Assembly (NCBI RefSeq): GCF_032854445.1
Contig: NC_088301.1
Span: 28,506,402 to 28,570,401 of the forward strand
Origin: Liolophura sinensis
Lineage: Eukaryota > Mollusca > Polyplacophora > Chitonida > Chitonidae
Reading direction: 5' to 3'
DNA: 64,000 nt
The notes beneath the pieces are model-generated. The model did no database searches. It was not told the origin of the DNA and was given only the letters and a program-made list of their open reading frames with translations. Position numbers and translations under genes: made by a program. Below are positions 61,801-64,000 of this stretch, piece by piece; within the stretch, counting starts at the first letter, position 1; each line of letters starts with the position of its first letter.

Positions 61801-62671
61801 AGTTAAATGGGCTTCAGATTTGACGTCTTCTGGTCTAGCGAAGGGCACATAACTTATAGTCAAAAGTTGAATATAGTAATGACCAGTCGCGATGGTACAT
61901 AGTACAGTGTATCCGATTTCAAATTAACAAAAAGACCAGGCAAACATGCAAATAAGTGGAAAAACCGTTCCAGTGCTGCTGGTAAGAGGCTAATCCGACG
62001 TATTTTGTGACGAGAAGTCCAATGGTGCAAATCCCGTTGCTCTCCGACCAATACTTTTGGCTGTAGCGACAATTGAATGATCATTGATGTCATAGTCACG
62101 TGCCCAGCAACGGCTCTTAATCCATGGAAACCAGGGAAATTTGCAATTTTTTAAACAGCTGCCGATGCCTGGCCCAATTCCGCATCTTTTGGCACCTTAT
62201 TGATGTGGGTCAGTGTTCAAGTGTACTTTTTACAGCAGACTGTATCAAGTACCTTGTGTTTTTTATGTACAAATGGTGTGGTTTTTCTACACGTAGATAA
62301 AGACATTGACATTGTCTTGGACTTAGAAGTAAGATAATTGCTGAGTGAGTTAAATGGGCTTAGCCCAAAGATTTGACGTCTTCTGGGCTAGCGAAGGGCA
62401 CATAACTTATAGTCAAAAGTTGAATATAGTAATGACCAGTCGCGATGGTACATAGTACAGTGTAGCCGATTTCAATTAACAAAAAGACCAGGCAAAAATG
62501 CAAAAGTGGAAAAACCGTTCCAGTGCTGCTGGTAAGAGACTAATCCGACGTATTTTGTGACGAGAAATCCAATGGTGCAAATCCCGTTGCTCTCCGACCA
62601 AAACTTCTGGCTGTAGCGACAATTGAATGATCATTGATGTCATAGTCACGTGCCCAGCAACGGCTCTTACT
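58829..62671 (+). repeat. Run of seven A-bodied monomers
   Basis: Anchors 59009, 59560, 60110, 60657, 61207, 61755, 62302. All carry GGCACC and GTTCAAG or GTTTAAG. Within the run, the monomers at 60110 and 61755 (offset 1645, three monomers) share GGAAACTAGGG, a 6-bp deletion after GGGCTT, GGTCTA in place of GGGCTA, and CAAACATGCAAATAAGTGG. Two heads in the run (59.93 and 61.58 kb) have the AAATATGCAA variant usual for B monomers, so they are A bodies on B-like heads. Confidence 0.8.
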
Positions 62672-64000
62672 CCATGGAAACCAGGGAAATATGCAATTTT
62701 TTAACAGCTGCCGATGCCTGGCCCAATTCCGCATCTTTTAGAACCTTATAGATGTAGGTCAGTGATCAGTTGTACTTTTTACAGCAGACTGTATCTAGTA
62801 CATTGTGTTTTATATATACGAATGGTGTGGTTTTTCTACACGTAGATAAAGACATTGAGATTGTCTTGGACTTAGAAGTAAGACAATTGCTGAGTGAGTT
62901 AAATGGGCTTAGCCCAAAGATTTGACGTCTTCTGGGCTAGCGAAGGGCACATAACTTATAGTCAAAAGTTGAATATAGTAATGACCAGTCGCGATGGTAC
63001 ATAGTACAGTGTAGCCGATTTCAATTAACAAAAAGACCAGGCAAAAATGCAAAAGTGGAAAAACCGTTCCAGTGCTGCTGGTAAAAAACTAATCCGACGT
63101 ATTTTGTGACGAGAAATCCAATGGTGCAAATCCCGTTGCTCTCCGACCAATACTTTTGGCTGTAGCGACAATTGAATGATCATTGATGTCATAGTCACGT
63201 GCCAAACAACGGCTCTTAATCCATGGAAACCAGGGAAATTTGCAATTTTTTAAACAGCTGCCGATGCCTGGCCCAATTCCGCATCTTTTGGCACCTTACT
63301 TATGTGGGTCAGTGTTCAAGTGTACTTTTTACAGCAGACTGTATCAAGTACCTTGTGTTTTTTATGTACAAATGGTGTGGTTTTTCTACACGTAGATAAA
63401 GACATTGAGATTGTCTTGGACTTAGAAGTAAGACAATTGCTGAGTGAGTTAAATGGGCTTAGCCCAAAGACTTGACGTCTTCTGGGCTAGCGAAGGGCAC
63501 ATAACTTATAGTCAAAAGTTGAATATAGTAATGACCAGTCGCGATGGTACATAGTACAGTGTAGCCGATTTAAATTAACAAAAAGACCAGGCAAAAATGC
63601 AAAAGTGGAAAAACCGTTCCAGTGCTGCTGGTAAAAGGCTAATCCGACGTATTTTGTCACGAGAAATCCAATGGTGCAAATCGCGTTGCTCTCCGACCAA
63701 AACTTCTGGCTGTAGCGACAATTGAATGATCATTGATGTCATAGTCACGTGCCCAACAACGGCTCTTACTCCATGGAAACCAGGGAAATTTGCAATTTTT
63801 TAAACAGCTGCCGATGCCTGGCCCAATTCCGCATCTTTTGGCACCTTATTGATGTGGGACAGTGTTCAAGTGTACTTTTTACAGCAGACTGTATCAAGTA
63901 CATTGTGTTTTTTATGTACAAATGGTGTGTTTTTTCTACACGTAGATAAAGACATTGAGATTGTCTTGGACTTAGAAGTAAGACAATTGCTGGGTGAGTT
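62672..64000 (+). repeat. Last monomers of the window
   Basis: Anchors 62851, 63401, 63951; types B A A. The last monomer matches the one at 61207 at offset 2744 (5 monomers), sharing GTGGGACAGTG and GGTGTGTTTTTTCTAC. The array continues beyond the right edge. Confidence 0.85.

Larger units (their letters stand above)
1..64000 (+). repeat. Satellite DNA array, ~549.7-bp monomer, 117 copies, all in one orientation
   Basis: The same ~550-bp unit is repeated without interruption except for the N gap. With CCATGG (or its positional equivalent) as monomer start, the block GACATTGAGATTGTC lies about 179 bases downstream; it was located in 117 consecutive copies from 181 to 63951, average spacing 549.7 bp. 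Both window ends lie inside the array, so its true length is unknown. No inserted element, inverted segment or unique spacer was seen. Monomer types differ by point changes, small indels and shared diagnostic variants, not by large rearrangements. Long tandem arrays with higher-order structure are typical of eukaryotic centromeric, pericentromeric or heterochromatic DNA; which one applies here cannot be read from the sequence. I do not recognise the family. Assigned to the plus strand only for convenience. Confidence 0.98.
15402..64000 (+). repeat. Domain III: mixed A/B monomers, 549/550-bp spacing
   Basis: Two main types occur. Type A: usually TTTTTTAAACAGCTG, then TTTTGGCACCTTATT, then GTTCAAGTGTAC or GTTTAAGTGTAC, then usually CAAGTACC. 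Type B: TTTTTTAACAGCTG, then TTTTAGAACCTTATAGATG, then GATCAGTTG or GATTAGTTG, then CTAGTACATTG. The extra A in the first element accounts for much of the 550 versus 549 bp spacing. Type C joins AGAACC to GTTCAAG or GTTTAAG. Order from 15576: A B A B B B B A B B B A B A B C A B A A C A B C B B, then the 7-mer units described separately. A and B alternate over stretches such as 37.4-39.8 kb but strict dimer periodicity is not kept. Confidence 0.9.

Noticed and set aside
1-64000. CRISPR array
   Set aside because: Repeats are about 550 bp and contiguous with no unique spacers, unlike the short repeat-spacer pattern.
1-64000. rDNA or other multicopy gene array
   Set aside because: No rRNA, histone, snRNA or tRNA sequence is recognisable in the monomer on either strand.

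Overview
The whole window is one satellite DNA array. A unit of about 549.7 bp repeats head to tail from base 1 to base 64000. I placed the conserved block GACATTGAGATTGTC (a few copies carry one substitution) in 117 successive monomers, from 181 to 63951, which gives (63951-181)/116 = 549.7 bp. All copies lie in the same orientation. I see no gene, tRNA, rRNA, transposon or unique sequence between the repeats. The only non-repeat feature is a 200-base run of N at 15202-15401. The open reading frames present (up to 134 codons, mostly on the minus strand) recur because the monomer recurs, and copies of one monomer type break each other's frames by 1-2 bp indels, so I call no CDS.

The organism is a eukaryote: a long, homogeneous, higher-order-repeat satellite inside a scaffold with a fixed-size gap is typical of a long-read eukaryotic assembly. 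The monomer matches no family I can name, so I assign no taxon. The first monomer holds about 18 CpG by hand count, near what its base composition predicts, which argues mildly against a heavily methylated vertebrate satellite. Centromeric or pericentromeric location is plausible but not shown by the sequence.

Layout. Domain I (1 to ~2250) has an exact 549-bp period and the most divergent monomers. Domain II (~2250-15201) has a mostly 551-bp period and is built from two copies of an 11-monomer (6059 bp) higher-order unit, the second with one extra monomer. The gap falls exactly where domain II changes to domain III. Domain III (15402-64000) has 549/550-bp spacing. It mixes two main monomer types: A (TTTTGGCACC, then GTTCAAG or GTTTAAG) and B (TTTTAGAACC, then GATCAG or GATTAG), plus a hybrid C (AGAACC with GTTCAAG or GTTTAAG). 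Within it I see a 7-monomer unit (3848 bp) repeated at 29.5-36.9 kb, a 6/7-monomer unit repeated at 41.1-48.2 kb, a two-monomer duplication at 25.6-27.55 kb, a run of four B monomers at 51.7-53.9 kb, and a run of seven A-bodied monomers at 58.8-62.7 kb. At least one hybrid monomer (36828-37376) looks like a direct unequal-crossover junction.

Each monomer contains a ~105-bp stretch packed with inverted repeats, including an 11-bp stem with one bulged base, then about 240 bp later a 10-bp perfect palindrome close to a CACGTG E-box. These are the best candidates for function inside the repeat. Bases 15402 to ~18650, next to the gap, carry many isolated 1-2 bp indels and look like an unpolished contig end. 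Block boundaries are read by eye and are good to roughly 50-100 bp unless stated otherwise.
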